A stretch of DNA of 64,000 bases from Arcicella rigui (GCF_034929435.1 NZ_JAYFUM010000003.1:124001-188000); one strand, 5' to 3'. Counted from the first letter of the stretch, positions 1 to 9,315 are shown. Program-made: numbers and translations. Notes: generated from the letters alone by a model not told the origin.

Positions 1-1260
1 TCTTGAAACACCTGTAAATGAAGTTGATTCTTCAGCAATTACCTGAATATCTGGAAATTGTGAGTACAAGGTTTCGTTAAGTTCTTTGAATAAAGAAATG
101 GCTTCAAGATTGTGGTTACCTCCGAAAATATTAGGTTCCCATTCACCTGCATTTCTTGAATAATCCAAGTATAACATTGAAGCAACAGCATCTACTCTTA
201 ATCCGTCTGCATGGTAGCGTTCTAACCAGTAAATGGCATTCGAGATTAAAAAGCTGCGTACTTCATTACGTCCGTAATTGAAAATATATGATTTCCAGTC
301 TGGATGGTAACCTCTTCGCATATCTGGATGTTCGTATAAATGTGTGCCATCGTACTCATAAAGACCATGAGCATCTCCAGGGAAGTGAGAAGGAACCCAG
401 TCAAGCAAGACGCCAATATCGTTTTTATGACATTCTTCTACCAAGTACATAAAGTCTTGTGGCGTACCAAATCTCGAAGAAGGAGCAAAGTAGCCTAATA
501 CTTGATAACCCCACGATGGTTCGTAAGGGTGTTCCATTACAGGCATAAACTCGATATGAGTAAAGCCCATGTCTTTTACATAGTTGACTAATTGGTCGGC
601 AAGTTCAACAAAGGTTAATTTTTCATTACCATTTTTTCTTCTCCATGAACCTACGTGTACTTCATAGACTGACATCGGTGAACTTAGTGAATTTTTTGTA
701 TGACGTTTTGCCATCCATTCACTGTCTGTCCATTCGTACCAGTTATCCCAAACAATAGAAGCTGTAAGGGGTGGAACTTCAAAATGTTGGGCATAAGGGT
801 CCATTTTTTCAAGGAAAGTTCCATTTTGTGTTTCAATACAAAATTTATAGATTTCTCCTTTACCAATATGAGGCACAAAACCTTCCCAAATACCAGAAGA
901 ATCCCAACGCACAAAGAGTTGGTGAGAGAATTTATCCCAATAGTTAAAGTTACCAATGACAGACACACTTTTGGCTGAAGGAGCCCAAACTGAGAAATAA
1001 ACCCCTGGTACGCCTTGATATTCTGTTAAATGAGAACCAAACTTTTCAAAAAGTCTGTAATGTTTACCCGATTTGAATAGACTTATGTCGAAATCAGAAA
1101 AACGGCTAAATACTTCTACATTTTTAAGAATCACTGGGGCAGGTGGTTGAGTTTCTTCTGTGGCTGTTACGACTGTTTCGGTTATTAAAGGTTCTTTTTT
1201 ACTCACTTTTTTCTTACTTTTTTCGGTTGTTTGAGTAGTTACTTTTGACGTTTTTGCCAT
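1..1260 (-). CDS. glgB: 1,4-alpha-glucan branching enzyme GlgB (partial, C-terminus cut by window edge)
   Basis: The enzyme makes alpha-1,6 branches in glycogen or GlgE-type alpha-glucan in the cytoplasm. About 420 N-terminal residues are visible from the ATG at 1260. A Lys/Thr-rich tail of about 40 residues comes first, then a CBM48-like beta-sandwich (motif YFSVWAPSAKSVSVIGNFN), then the start of the GH13 barrel. The nucleophile is seen as Asp357 in DGLRVDAVA and the acid/base as Glu410 in VIAEES, both intact. The rest of the barrel and the C-terminal domain lie beyond base 1. It lies on the same strand as glgE (5665-3707), although pyrB, pyrR and a DinB-like gene lie between them. No clean TAnnTTTG box was found upstream. 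Confidence 0.95.
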   Translation of the reverse strand, partial: MAKTSKVTTQTTEKSKKKVSKKEPLITETVVTATEETQPPAPVILKNVEVFSRFSDFDISLFKSGKHYRLFEKFGSHLTEYQGVPGVYFSVWAPSAKSVSVIGNFNYWDKFSHQLFVRWDSSGIWEGFVPHIGKGEIYKFCIETQNGTFLEKMDPYAQHFEVPPLTASIVWDNWYEWTDSEWMAKRHTKNSLSSPMSVYEVHVGSWRRKNGNEKLTFVELADQLVNYVKDMGFTHIEFMPVMEHPYEPSWGYQVLGYFAPSSRFGTPQDFMYLVEECHKNDIGVLLDWVPSHFPGDAHGLYEYDGTHLYEHPDMRRGYHPDWKSYIFNYGRNEVRSFLISNAIYWLERYHADGLRVDAVASMLYLDYSRNAGEWEPNIFGGNHNLEAISLFKELNETLYSQFPDIQVIAEESTSFTGVSR

Positions 1261-1601
1261 TTTGTTTATAGTTAATGGATTTTTTGCAAAGAAAATTAAT
1301 ATCGAGTTTTGGTAAAGATAAAGTTTCTTTTGAACAGATGGAATACACCTATTAAATTAATCAATAATAGTTCTATTCAGTCGTTGAGAGATGATTATGA
1401 AAATATAAATATTTTCACGGAAAAGTCTATTTTTTTATCAAATATACAACATTTAAGTTTTTTTACTAATGCTTATGTTGATTTTTAATCAAAAAAAATG
1501 AAGATTCTTATCGTATTTTGAAAGGATAAATGAGGGTTACTTGCTCACGATGTTTGAAATTTTGCATCATCATGAGCAAGTAATTTATGGTAAAGATAAG
1601 C
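1261..1601. other. Intergenic region between glgB start and pyrB end
   Basis: AT-rich spacer holding the glgB leader and the 3' end of the pyr operon. Apart from the hairpin at 1539-1581 I see no gene, RNA or repeat. Confidence 0.6.
1539..1581 (-). terminator. Hairpin after pyrB, probable terminator
   Basis: Arms 1539-1552 and 1568-1581 pair over 14 bp with one G-U pair (read on the minus strand) around a 15-nt loop. It lies 20 bases after the pyrB stop. There is no strong U-run after it, so termination is likely but not certain. Confidence 0.55.
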
Positions 1602-2528
1602 TTAATTTTGACCTGCTAAAAGATAGAGTACTGCCATTCTAACAGCTACTCCATTTTCTACTTGGTCGAGAATGATAGAGTGATGCGAATCGGCTGCATC
1701 TGAACTCAATTCAACTCCTCTGTTGATTGGTCCGGGGTGCATCACAACGATTTCTTTGTTTAAATCGTCTAACATTTTTTTATTAATCCCAAAGTACAAA
1801 GAGTACTCTCTTAAAGTTGGGAAATATTTGATTTGCTGTCTTTCTAATTGGATTCTCAGAACATTGGCCACATCACACCAAGCCAAGGCTTCTTTTACAT
1901 TGTGTGATACTTTTACGCCAAGTTCATTTACGTAGCGTGGAATCAAGGTAGAAGGGCCGCAAAGCATTACATCTGCTCCTTGTTTTTTCAGAGCGAAAAT
2001 ATTTGAAAGAGCTACTCTTGAATGTAAAATATCGCCGATGATAGCAATTTTTTTCCCTGCTAAATCATTTCCCAGTTTTTCTCTGATTGAAAAAGAGTCT
2101 AATAAAGCTTGAGTAGGGTGTTCGTGCGTGCCGTCTCCTGCATTCACAATATTGGCAGCAATATGTTTTGAAAGGAAATGAGGTGCTCCAGGGCTTGCGT
2201 GACGCATCACAATCATATCGACTTTCATTGCCAAAATGTTGTTGACTGTATCGAGTAGCGTTTCACCTTTTTTTACAGAGCTTCCCGAAGCTGAGAAATT
2301 AATCGTATCAGCCGATAAGCGTTTTTCTGCCAATTCAAACGATAAACGAGTACGGGTTGAATTTTCAAAAAAAACGTTGGCAATCGTAACATCACGAAGT
2401 GAAGGGACTTTCTTAATCGGACGATTAATCACTTCTTTGAACTCTTGAGCTGTTTGCATGATGAGTTCAATGTCATCGGGTGTTAAGTCTTTAATTCCCA
2501 GAAGATGTCGAGTACTTAGTTTTTGCAT
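1602..2528 (-). CDS. pyrB: Aspartate carbamoyltransferase catalytic subunit
   Basis: PyrB condenses carbamoyl phosphate with L-aspartate, the committed step of pyrimidine synthesis. The 308 residues match the usual length of the catalytic chain. The carbamoyl-phosphate loop STRTR is at 57-61, the HPTQALLD motif at 138-145, and the aspartate-side motif HPGPINRGVE near the C-terminus. The ATG lies one base after the pyrR stop, so the two genes are co-transcribed and probably translationally coupled. No pyrI regulatory subunit gene is adjacent. Confidence 0.97.
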   Translation of the reverse strand: MQKLSTRHLLGIKDLTPDDIELIMQTAQEFKEVINRPIKKVPSLRDVTIANVFFENSTRTRLSFELAEKRLSADTINFSASGSSVKKGETLLDTVNNILAMKVDMIVMRHASPGAPHFLSKHIAANIVNAGDGTHEHPTQALLDSFSIREKLGNDLAGKKIAIIGDILHSRVALSNIFALKKQGADVMLCGPSTLIPRYVNELGVKVSHNVKEALAWCDVANVLRIQLERQQIKYFPTLREYSLYFGINKKMLDDLNKEIVVMHPGPINRGVELSSDAADSHHSIILDQVENGVAVRMAVLYLLAGQN

Positions 2529-2529
2529 G

Positions 2530-3066
2530 CTATTTCGTAATTAACCAAATGTTATCGGCTTCATGCCCTTTTTCTTTCCATTCTACCAATACTTTTTCGG
2601 TATCAATAGTATTCACTTTTTTTCCTACATAATCTGGATTAATGGGTAAATCTCGATTATAAATTCTATCAATCAATACACATAATTCTACCTTTTTTGG
2701 GCGACCGAAGGCTGTCATGGCATCAAGTGCTGCCCTTACCATTCTACCAGTGGCTAAAACGTCATCAATTAAAATGACTTCTTTGTTTTCAATAATAAAA
2801 GGTATTTTGGTAGCATTTGCCTTCACCAATTCACGGCGACGGTAATCGTCTCTATAAAAAGTGGCATCTAAGTAACCAATCGGAATTTTTACGCCTGTAA
2901 TGGTTTCTAATTCTTGATGAATGCGATTGGCAAAAAATACACCTCTGGGTTGTAAGCCTATAATTACGGAATTAGCAAAATTCTGATGATTCTCAATCAA
3001 TTCTTGACAGAGACGGCTGATGGTAATTTCCAGAAGGGGGCTTGATAGGATAAGTTTGTGTTGCAT
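2530..3066 (-). CDS. pyrR: PyrR: pyrimidine regulatory protein / uracil phosphoribosyltransferase
   Basis: A PRTase-fold protein of 178 residues. The PRPP loop VILIDDVLATGR is at 97-108, and LYRDD-type and RGVFFANRI-type motifs are present. In Firmicutes PyrR binds pyr mRNA and also has UPRTase activity. The reading frame can be extended to a TTG at 3114, but that TTG lies inside a perfect TAnnTTTG promoter box (3112-3119). The ATG at 3066 aligns with the start of known PyrR proteins, so I use it. The leader is only about 39 nt and shows no terminator/antiterminator, so classical PyrR attenuation at this site is not supported. pyrB follows directly. Confidence 0.93.
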   Translation of the reverse strand: MQHKLILSSPLLEITISRLCQELIENHQNFANSVIIGLQPRGVFFANRIHQELETITGVKIPIGYLDATFYRDDYRRRELVKANATKIPFIIENKEVILIDDVLATGRMVRAALDAMTAFGRPKKVELCVLIDRIYNRDLPINPDYVGKKVNTIDTEKVLVEWKEKGHEADNIWLITK

Positions 3067-3111
3067 TGAGTTTGTTGATTCTCTTGAGCTATTTGCCAAA
3101 GAATCGTGTCG

Positions 3112-3119
3112 CAAAGATA
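3112..3119 (-). promoter_or_regulatory. -7 promoter box of pyrR-pyrB (TATCTTTG)
   Basis: On the minus strand it reads TATCTTTG, an exact match to the Bacteroidota -7 consensus TAnnTTTG. A start near 3105 gives a leader of about 39 nt to the ATG at 3066. It rules out the longer TTG-initiated pyrR reading frame. Confidence 0.7.
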
Positions 3120-3188
3120 GTATGCTTTATGGATTGCTGAATTATGCAAGCTACTTTTTTTACTCTTGTGATGTTTTTTTATCGTAAA

Positions 3189-3647
3189 TCAGGCATTTTT
3201 ATTTTGTTCTTGTAGAATTCTACGATGATAATTGATTTGCCCAAGATGATAAGTAAGATGTCCGTGAAGATGAATTAAAAAATACTCCGTCGTCATTTCG
3301 TAACCTAAAACTTCTTCAGGATATATTTCTGAAAGGCTATTTGCTGAAATGTTATCAAGTGTCTGGAGGACGATTTGCTCCGTTTCTGAAATGGAATTAA
3401 GGAGTACCGCTTGAGCAATATTTTTGGAAGAAAATTCTGCTTCACGGTTTCTGATATAAGCGATTCCACCTAAGTTTTTTCCAATATAAGTTTTTAGATT
3501 TCCGACTAAATGTAAAGCTAAATTTCCTCCCGAATTAGTAATTCCTTCTGTTACTTTCCAAATATCAACTTCATTTTTATAGGCTTCTATTTCTCGGTAA
3601 AGTACTTTCAAATCTCTTTGAAAAAGTTTAGCAATACTATTTTTCAT
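3189..3647 (-). CDS. DinB-like four-helix-bundle protein
   Basis: The 152 residues are mostly helical and have the histidine spacing of the DinB/YfiT metal-binding superfamily: His46 in LALHLVGNL, and His130 and His134 in HGHLTYHLGQ. That pattern suggests a mononuclear metal site. Some relatives are thiol-dependent transferases (for bacillithiol or mycothiol); the substrate here is unknown. It lies between glgE (59 bases upstream) and pyrR (122 bases downstream) on the same strand, and may be read through from glgE. The family is fairly clear; the function is not. Confidence 0.8.
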   Translation of the reverse strand: MKNSIAKLFQRDLKVLYREIEAYKNEVDIWKVTEGITNSGGNLALHLVGNLKTYIGKNLGGIAYIRNREAEFSSKNIAQAVLLNSISETEQIVLQTLDNISANSLSEIYPEEVLGYEMTTEYFLIHLHGHLTYHLGQINYHRRILQEQNKNA

Positions 3648-3706
3648 TTCTTGATTTTTTAAAAAGAAGCCTTTTCTAAGCTTAGAAAAGGCTTTCCTGA
3701 ATTCAA

Positions 3707-5665
3707 TTACATATCTTCAATTCTGAACAAGTGCATGGGCATAATGTGTGGGTCTAATTCGATAAAATTACTTTCGCCACGCCATACATATTTATTACCT
3801 GTTAATAAATCATGCACCAAGTACTCTTGGTCTGGATGTTTATAAATCAAATTTAACGGTACTTTCACTACACCACTTTGTGTTGTACTTGGATTAAGAT
3901 TGACTACACACAAAATCCTGTTGCCGTTTGGATGCGTTTTTAAATATGCCAATACATTATCATTCTGAATATCACAGAAAGTAATGTTATTGGTTCTTTG
4001 TAAAGCTGAGTTTTCCTTACGGGCTTTGTTGGTTAAGCGGATAATATGAGTGAGTTTATTCTCCATTTGCCAATCCCAATGTCTGATTTCGTATTTTTCA
4101 GAGTTTTTGTATTCTTCTTTTCCTCCATTACCTTCACTAATCATGTACTCATAAACTGGGCCAAAAACGCCATAGTTTGATGACAAAGTAGCTGCCATGA
4201 AGTAACGAATGATAAACATTGGTTCTAAACCTGTTTGTAAACACCAAGGCAAAATATCGTGTGTATTTGGCCAAAAGTTTGGTCGCATATACAAACTTTG
4301 TTCTGTTTTTGTCAATTCATTCATATAGCCTATTAACTCTGCTTTTGTATTTCGCCAAGTATAATAAGTATAAGAATGTGTATAACCCAGTTTTGCCAAT
4401 TGAGCCATTACTTTTGGCTTGGTAAATGCCTCAGCCAAGAAAATCATATCAGGATATACCGCTTGTACTTCGGCAATTACCCATTCCCAAAAGCCAAAAG
4501 CTTTGGTATGCGGATTGTCCACACGGATAATTCTGATTCCCCAATCAGCCCAAGTCATAATTACTTCTTTCAATTCTTCCCAAAGTCCCTGCCAGTTTTC
4601 TGACTCAAAATTGATGGGATAAATGTCTTGGTATTTTTTGGGTGGATTTTCTGCATATTGAATAGTGCCATCTGGGCGAATTTTAAACCACTCTGGATGT
4701 TCTTTTGCCCAAGGGTGGTCGGGAGAACATTGGATGGCTAAGTCCATCGCCAATTCTATATCCATTGATTGACAAGTGGCAATCAGATGTTTTAAATCGT
4801 CTAAAGTTCCTAATTCTGGTAAAATAGCTGTATGTCCACCTAATTCAGAACCGATACCATAAGGTACGCCTGGTTCGCCTTCTTGACAAGTAGTGCTATT
4901 ATTTTTTCCTTTTCTGAATTGTTTTCCAATCGGATGAATTGGCGGCACATAAAGTACATCAAAACCCAGTGACTTGAGACGAGGTAATACATTTTCTTCA
5001 ACATCTTTGAATGTTCCGTGTGTATTTACTTTGCTTGAAGCCGAACGTGGAAACATTGAATACCAAGATGAGAAAGCCGCTTTTTCACGGTCAACCCAAA
5101 GTTTTAGGGTTTTGTAGCCACTAACATTTTGCTTATCAGGATACTGATGAATCCATTCACGCATTTGGTTGCTTGTGGCAATGGCAACAGCTTCATGATA
5201 AGCCTCTTTATCTCTGAAAATTTTAGCATAAGATTTTAAAGTTGCTTTGTCTTCTTTGTTAGCCACTTTTGCCATTTTATCTAAAATATTCGCACCAACC
5301 AGCAATTCTACATTTACTTGTTGTCCGTCTTTGATTTTCATTTCAATTTCGTGTTCCCAAGTAGCTGAATGGTCAACCCAAGCTTCGATGGTATAGCTAT
5401 AAAGTCCGTTTTTATTTACTTCAAAAGAAGCTTCGAAGCGGTCATTATTGACAAAATTCATGGTTTTCTCTGTCCAAGTTTCATCACTTGAATACTTGTA
5501 GAGTAGGCGAGCGGCAAGTACATCGTGTCCGTCCAGAAAAATATCTGCTTCAACCCTAATGGTATCGCCGACAAATGCTTTTACGGCAAAACGTCCTGCG
5601 TCTAATTCAGGGCTTACGTTTTCGATAATTACCCTTTGTTGTCCTTGAATTGTTTTAGGAATCAT
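3707..5665 (-). CDS. glgE: GlgE: alpha-1,4-glucan:maltose-1-phosphate maltosyltransferase
   Basis: GlgE adds maltose from maltose-1-phosphate to an alpha-1,4-glucan. The 652 residues have an N-terminal beta domain, an inserted helical segment around 125-190, then a GH13_3 barrel. The nucleophile is Asp383 in IRVDNPHTK and the acid/base is Glu412 in FLAEAF; the family motif GFDVLYVPPIHPIG is at 234-247. GlgB at the left edge would branch the product. The partner that makes maltose-1-phosphate (TreS with maltokinase Pep2, or GlgM) is not in the window and may lie left of it. A promoter box lies 42-49 bases upstream. Confidence 0.96.
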   Translation of the reverse strand: MIPKTIQGQQRVIIENVSPELDAGRFAVKAFVGDTIRVEADIFLDGHDVLAARLLYKYSSDETWTEKTMNFVNNDRFEASFEVNKNGLYSYTIEAWVDHSATWEHEIEMKIKDGQQVNVELLVGANILDKMAKVANKEDKATLKSYAKIFRDKEAYHEAVAIATSNQMREWIHQYPDKQNVSGYKTLKLWVDREKAAFSSWYSMFPRSASSKVNTHGTFKDVEENVLPRLKSLGFDVLYVPPIHPIGKQFRKGKNNSTTCQEGEPGVPYGIGSELGGHTAILPELGTLDDLKHLIATCQSMDIELAMDLAIQCSPDHPWAKEHPEWFKIRPDGTIQYAENPPKKYQDIYPINFESENWQGLWEELKEVIMTWADWGIRIIRVDNPHTKAFGFWEWVIAEVQAVYPDMIFLAEAFTKPKVMAQLAKLGYTHSYTYYTWRNTKAELIGYMNELTKTEQSLYMRPNFWPNTHDILPWCLQTGLEPMFIIRYFMAATLSSNYGVFGPVYEYMISEGNGGKEEYKNSEKYEIRHWDWQMENKLTHIIRLTNKARKENSALQRTNNITFCDIQNDNVLAYLKTHPNGNRILCVVNLNPSTTQSGVVKVPLNLIYKHPDQEYLVHDLLTGNKYVWRGESNFIELDPHIMPMHLFRIEDM

Positions 5666-5706
5666 TATTGTATATTAAAAATGGTTAAAAATGTATTTTC
5701 AAAAGT

Positions 5707-5714
5707 CAAATATA
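5707..5714 (-). promoter_or_regulatory. -7 promoter box of glgE (TATATTTG)
   Basis: Exact TAnnTTTG match on the minus strand, with a TTG 17 bases upstream as a possible -33 element. The predicted leader to the ATG at 5665 is about 35 nt. Confidence 0.55.
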
Positions 5715-5918
5715 GATAGTTTGGTTTTAATCAATAATAAAAAAAACGCACACAAAATGTATTTTTTTCGTTCAAATAAGCTATTTTTTTTTTAAATTCA
5801 CAGTGTAGCCAATTATAATATGATATAATGTGCAGTTATTTTATTATTCCACAAAATAATTGTACTTATTGATGAAATAAAAATTAAGTAGTAAAAATTA
5901 AACCTGAAATTTATAAAA

Positions 5919-6776
5919 ATGAACGCCGTGAAAAAGATCATTGCTTGTTTCGCCATTTCTGTATTGGTCAATGCCAATAGTTTCAGTCTTCCGCTAAGTG
6001 AAGATACACCAAGTGTCTTAGTGGAGGAAGGGTATGCTCGTTATTATTCTGCTAATCTCAGAAGTAAGTTTACCTCATCGGGTGAGAAATATGATGATTC
6101 TCAATTGACTGGGTCGCACTCAAGGTATCCCATCAATACCATCGTGAAGGTAACAAATTTGGAAAATAATCTCTCCGTTCAGGTTAGAATTAATGATGTT
6201 TGTAAATGTGATGGACAAGACCCTGTAATTAACCTTTCAAAAGAAGCTGCTAACCGTTTGGGTATGATGGCAACAGGGAAGGCAATGGTACGTTTGGAAG
6301 TTGTTTCTTCTCCGAGTATTTATGGTAGTCCGTATGAAAATCCTTCAGCTACCACAAAAGTAGGCGAAAGCAACTATGGTAATGGAAGAGTAGTTTTTTC
6401 AAAGGAAAATGATAAGAATTATATGGATGGCTTGAACCTTGTTACTCCATCAAACCCAAGTTTTATTTCTCCTGACAACAATTTTGCACCAGATAGAACT
6501 TATGATATTTATGGTGTAGAGAAATTTCCGAAAGGGTATGGTGTACAAGTAACAGCTTTATCTTCTTTGAATTCTGTACAAGATTTGTATGATGCTCTGA
6601 TTAAATTAGGCATTCCGAAAGAACAAATCTTTATTCAAGTACTTCAAAAAGATAATGCTAAAGTGTATAGAGTACTCTTTGGTGAGTTTTACACTAAGGA
6701 AATTGCAATGGAAAAAAATCTATGGATTTCGCAATTTGGTTACAGAGGAGTTATTAGAGCTCATTACAACCTTTAA
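5919..6776 (+). CDS. rlpA: RlpA-like septal/peptidoglycan protein with SPOR domain
   Basis: A 285-residue exported protein. It has a signal peptide at 1-24, a double-psi beta-barrel RlpA domain at about 38-130, a low-complexity linker, and a C-terminal SPOR domain at about 205-283 that should bind denuded septal peptidoglycan. RlpA proteins cleave glycan strands lacking stem peptides. Candidate catalytic residues Glu56 (SSGEKYDD), His67 (GSHSRYP) and Asp93 (RINDV) are present, but the usual NDRGPF segment reads NDVCKCDG, with two cysteines. It may therefore be a variant enzyme. It stands alone and ends in a strong shared terminator. Confidence 0.88.
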   Translation: MNAVKKIIACFAISVLVNANSFSLPLSEDTPSVLVEEGYARYYSANLRSKFTSSGEKYDDSQLTGSHSRYPINTIVKVTNLENNLSVQVRINDVCKCDGQDPVINLSKEAANRLGMMATGKAMVRLEVVSSPSIYGSPYENPSATTKVGESNYGNGRVVFSKENDKNYMDGLNLVTPSNPSFISPDNNFAPDRTYDIYGVEKFPKGYGVQVTALSSLNSVQDLYDALIKLGIPKEQIFIQVLQKDNAKVYRVLFGEFYTKEIAMEKNLWISQFGYRGVIRAHYNL

Positions 6777-6790
6777 ACTTTCCAGTTTTC

Positions 6791-6831
6791 AAATAAATGG
6801 TCTGTTGAAAATTTCAACAGACCATTTATTT
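6791..6831. terminator. Bidirectional terminator between rlpA and symporter
   Basis: A perfect 20-bp inverted repeat (6791-6810 and 6812-6831) with one central base, A-rich on one side and T-rich on the other. It serves two convergent genes, and the symporter stop codon is at 6833-6835. Confidence 0.9.
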
Positions 6832-6832
6832 T

Positions 6833-8281
6833 TTAGGCTTTGGATGATTTGATGAGATACAAACCAATAAAAGTAATAGCTCCATTTACCAATAGTTTTT
6901 CAAAACCAAATTGGTAGCCATTCAACCATTCTTTTGAATTGATGTCGATGATGTAGGTAAGTACTGGTGCTACAATACAGATATAAGGCACAAATTTGTC
7001 TTTAACGGGTGTATTGGTGAAAAGCCCAAACGAAAATAAACCTAAAAGTGGCCCATAAGTATAACCCGCAATATTAAAAACTGTTGAAATAATAGACTGA
7101 CTACTCAAGGCATTGAAAACCAGAATGATGATAAAAAACAGTGCGGAAAAACCTAAATGGGTATAATGTTTGATAGAATTTTTTTGTTTTTCTTCGTATT
7201 GCTCAATTTTCATAAAATCAATACAGAAAGCCGTAGTGAGTGCTGTAAGGGCGGAGTCGGAACTGGCATAAGTAGCGGCTGTAATACCCAATAAAAATGT
7301 AATAGCAGCCAGTATGCCAAATTCGCCACCTAAAGCCAATTTTGGATACAATAAATCTGTTCTTTCAGGAATCTGGAAACCGATTTTATCGGCATAAATA
7401 TATAGCAAAGCTCCAAGGCTTACAAACATGAGCGTTGTGACAGCGAAAGTGCAACAAAACCAAAACATATTTTTTTGAGCTTCACCGATATTTTTACAAG
7501 TAAGATTTTTCTGCATTAAATCTTGGTCGAGACCAGTCATTACAATGGCGATAAAAATACCTGCAACAAAATCTTTACTGAAATGATGTTTGTAAGAAAA
7601 ATCATCAAAAAAGAACATTTGCGAGTACTTACTTTGTTGGATGGTAGTGATGAGTTCGCCAAAGCCTAAATCTAATTTGTTGGCAATTAATACAATGGTA
7701 AGAACCAGTGCCGTGAGGAGGAAGAACGTTTGGAGTGTATCAGTAACAATAATTGTTTTTACACCGCCACGATAAGTGTAAACCCAAATTAAAGCGATAG
7801 TCACTATTGCTGAAACCCAAAAAGGAATATTCCAAGCATCAAAAATCGCTAATTGTAGTACTTGCACTGCCAAAAAGAGTCTGGCAGCCGAGCCTAAAGT
7901 ACGTGCTAATAAAAAAAATGCTGAACCCGTTTTGTATGAAACTTTGCCCAAGCGTTTATCCAAATAAGTGTAAATAGAAATTAAGTTCAAACGATAATAT
8001 AATGGCAACAAAACAGTTGCAATTACAAAATATCCGACTAAATTGCCTAAGATAATTTGATAATAGGAAAGTGATACTTTTCCGACATCTCCGGGAACAG
8101 AAATAAACGTTACACCAGAAATAGAAGTACCAATCATTCCGAAAGCCACCAACCACCACGGCGATTGTTTATTGGCAGTAAAGAAAGCATTGGTATCGGC
8201 TCCCTTCGAGGTGAAGTGAGCAACAACAATAAGCATTAGAAAATAAAGGGCTAAAATTCCAAAAGCTATTCCAGTAGTCAT
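6833..8281 (-). CDS. Sodium:solute symporter (SSS/SLC5 family)
   Basis: An inner-membrane protein with about 13 hydrophobic segments and family motifs such as GTSISGVTFISVPG near the N-terminus and the GITAATYASSDSALTALTT segment in the C-terminal half (Na-binding region). It probably couples Na+ influx to uptake of an organic solute; the substrate cannot be read from sequence. The frame can be extended 21 codons to a TTG at 8344, but the ATG at 8281 (MTTGIAFGILALYF) leads straight into the first membrane helix and fits the family better. It is divergent from clpS and convergent with rlpA. Confidence 0.9.
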   Translation of the reverse strand: MTTGIAFGILALYFLMLIVVAHFTSKGADTNAFFTANKQSPWWLVAFGMIGTSISGVTFISVPGDVGKVSLSYYQIILGNLVGYFVIATVLLPLYYRLNLISIYTYLDKRLGKVSYKTGSAFFLLARTLGSAARLFLAVQVLQLAIFDAWNIPFWVSAIVTIALIWVYTYRGGVKTIIVTDTLQTFFLLTALVLTIVLIANKLDLGFGELITTIQQSKYSQMFFFDDFSYKHHFSKDFVAGIFIAIVMTGLDQDLMQKNLTCKNIGEAQKNMFWFCCTFAVTTLMFVSLGALLYIYADKIGFQIPERTDLLYPKLALGGEFGILAAITFLLGITAATYASSDSALTALTTAFCIDFMKIEQYEEKQKNSIKHYTHLGFSALFFIIILVFNALSSQSIISTVFNIAGYTYGPLLGLFSFGLFTNTPVKDKFVPYICIVAPVLTYIIDINSKEWLNGYQFGFEKLLVNGAITFIGLYLIKSSKA

Positions 8282-8329
8282 AAATTTGAGTGATTCAGTT
8301 TTGTGAACATCAAATTTGATATTTTTTGT

Positions 8330-8337
8330 TAAATTTG
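8330..8337 (+). promoter_or_regulatory. -7 promoter box of clpS-recR (TAAATTTG)
   Basis: Exact TAnnTTTG match. A start near 8344 leaves a leader of about 25 nt before the clpS ATG at 8369. Confidence 0.5.
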
Positions 8338-8368
8338 CTATCAATTTAAAAGATAAATATTTTTACAA

Positions 8369-8650
8369 ATGCGACCATTTGAACAATTTGAAGAAGAAGT
8401 TGATGTTTTGGAGGAAGTTATTGATGTCGAACAAAATGACCTTGTGGTTTATAACGACGATGTAAACACTTTCGACTTTGTGATTGAAACGCTTATTGAC
8501 GTATGCGGTCACACGCCAGAACAAGCCGAACAATGTACTTTATTGATTCATTTCAAAGGGAAATGTGCTGTGAAGAAAGGTACTTTTGAAGAACTTGCTC
8601 CGATGAGAAATGACATTTGTCGTAGAGGTATTTCTGCGGAGGTGGTTTAA
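8369..8650 (+). CDS. clpS: ClpS, adaptor of the ClpAP protease
   Basis: ClpS delivers N-degron substrates to Clp ATPase. After a 25-residue acidic tail come the family core LVVYNDDVNTFDFVI and the segment ICRRGISAEVV at the end; 93 residues is typical. The hydrophobic pocket that reads N-terminal residues is formed by this core. recR follows within a few tens of bases, so the two are probably one transcript, although their functions are not known to be linked. No clpA lies nearby. Confidence 0.93.
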   Translation: MRPFEQFEEEVDVLEEVIDVEQNDLVVYNDDVNTFDFVIETLIDVCGHTPEQAEQCTLLIHFKGKCAVKKGTFEELAPMRNDICRRGISAEVV

Positions 8651-8697
8651 TTTTTTTGATTTGTTATTTTCACTTCGCAATCCCCCCATTTAAACGC

Positions 8698-9315
8698 TTG
8701 AATTACCCATCCAAACTCATAGAAAATGCCGTAGAGGAAATCTCAAAATTGCCGGGTATCGGAAAAAAAACGGCTTTGAGAATGGCTCTACATTTATTGA
8801 AACGAGACGAAAAGCAAACACTTCAGCTTTCGGAAGCAATGGTGGCTATGAGAACCAAAACTCAGTACTGCCAACAATGCCATAATATTTCGGATGAAGT
8901 GCTTTGTGCTATTTGCTCGAACCCAAAACGTGATGAATCTGTTGTCTGTGTAGTTGAAGATACTCGTGATGTATTGGCCATCGAAAACACTTCTCAGTTC
9001 AGAGGATTGTATCATGTTTTAGGCGGTATCATTTCTCCTTTAGAAGGAATTGGCCCAGCAGATTTAAAAATTGATTCTTTGATTAATAGAATAACACTTC
9101 ATCAAGACAAAGAATCAGCGATTAAAGAAGTGATTTTAGGGCTTAGTCCTACAATGGAAGGAGACACTACGGCGTTCTATCTTACAAAGCGTTTAAAACC
9201 GCTGAACGTAAAAATTACAACCATTGCCAGAGGTATTCCAATTGGTGGAGATTTAGAGTATGCCGACGAAATTACTTTGGGAAGAAGTATCGTCAGTAGA
9301 ATTGTTTATGAATAA
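8698..9315 (+). CDS. recR: Recombination protein RecR
   Basis: RecR works with RecO (RecF) to load RecA at gaps. The 205 residues show the helix-hairpin-helix LPGIGKKTALRMALHLL, a four-Cys zinc finger (CQQC...CAIC), and the Toprim segment VCVVEDTRDVLAIENT. I choose the TTG at 8698, because NYPSKLIENAVEEISKLPG is the usual N-terminus and the length then fits the family. A further TTG at 8656 would add 14 unusual residues. No ATG is available in the conserved start region, so this is a true non-ATG start. Confidence 0.93.
   Translation: MNYPSKLIENAVEEISKLPGIGKKTALRMALHLLKRDEKQTLQLSEAMVAMRTKTQYCQQCHNISDEVLCAICSNPKRDESVVCVVEDTRDVLAIENTSQFRGLYHVLGGIISPLEGIGPADLKIDSLINRITLHQDKESAIKEVILGLSPTMEGDTTAFYLTKRLKPLNVKITTIARGIPIGGDLEYADEITLGRSIVSRIVYE

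Noticed and set aside
2530..3114. PyrR-type RNA attenuation of the pyr operon
   Set aside because: The leader is about 39 nt and has no terminator, antiterminator or PyrR-binding loop that I can find.
1602..5665. Functional link between GlgE and the pyr genes
   Set aside because: They share only strand; pyrR has its own promoter box and the DinB-like gene lies between.
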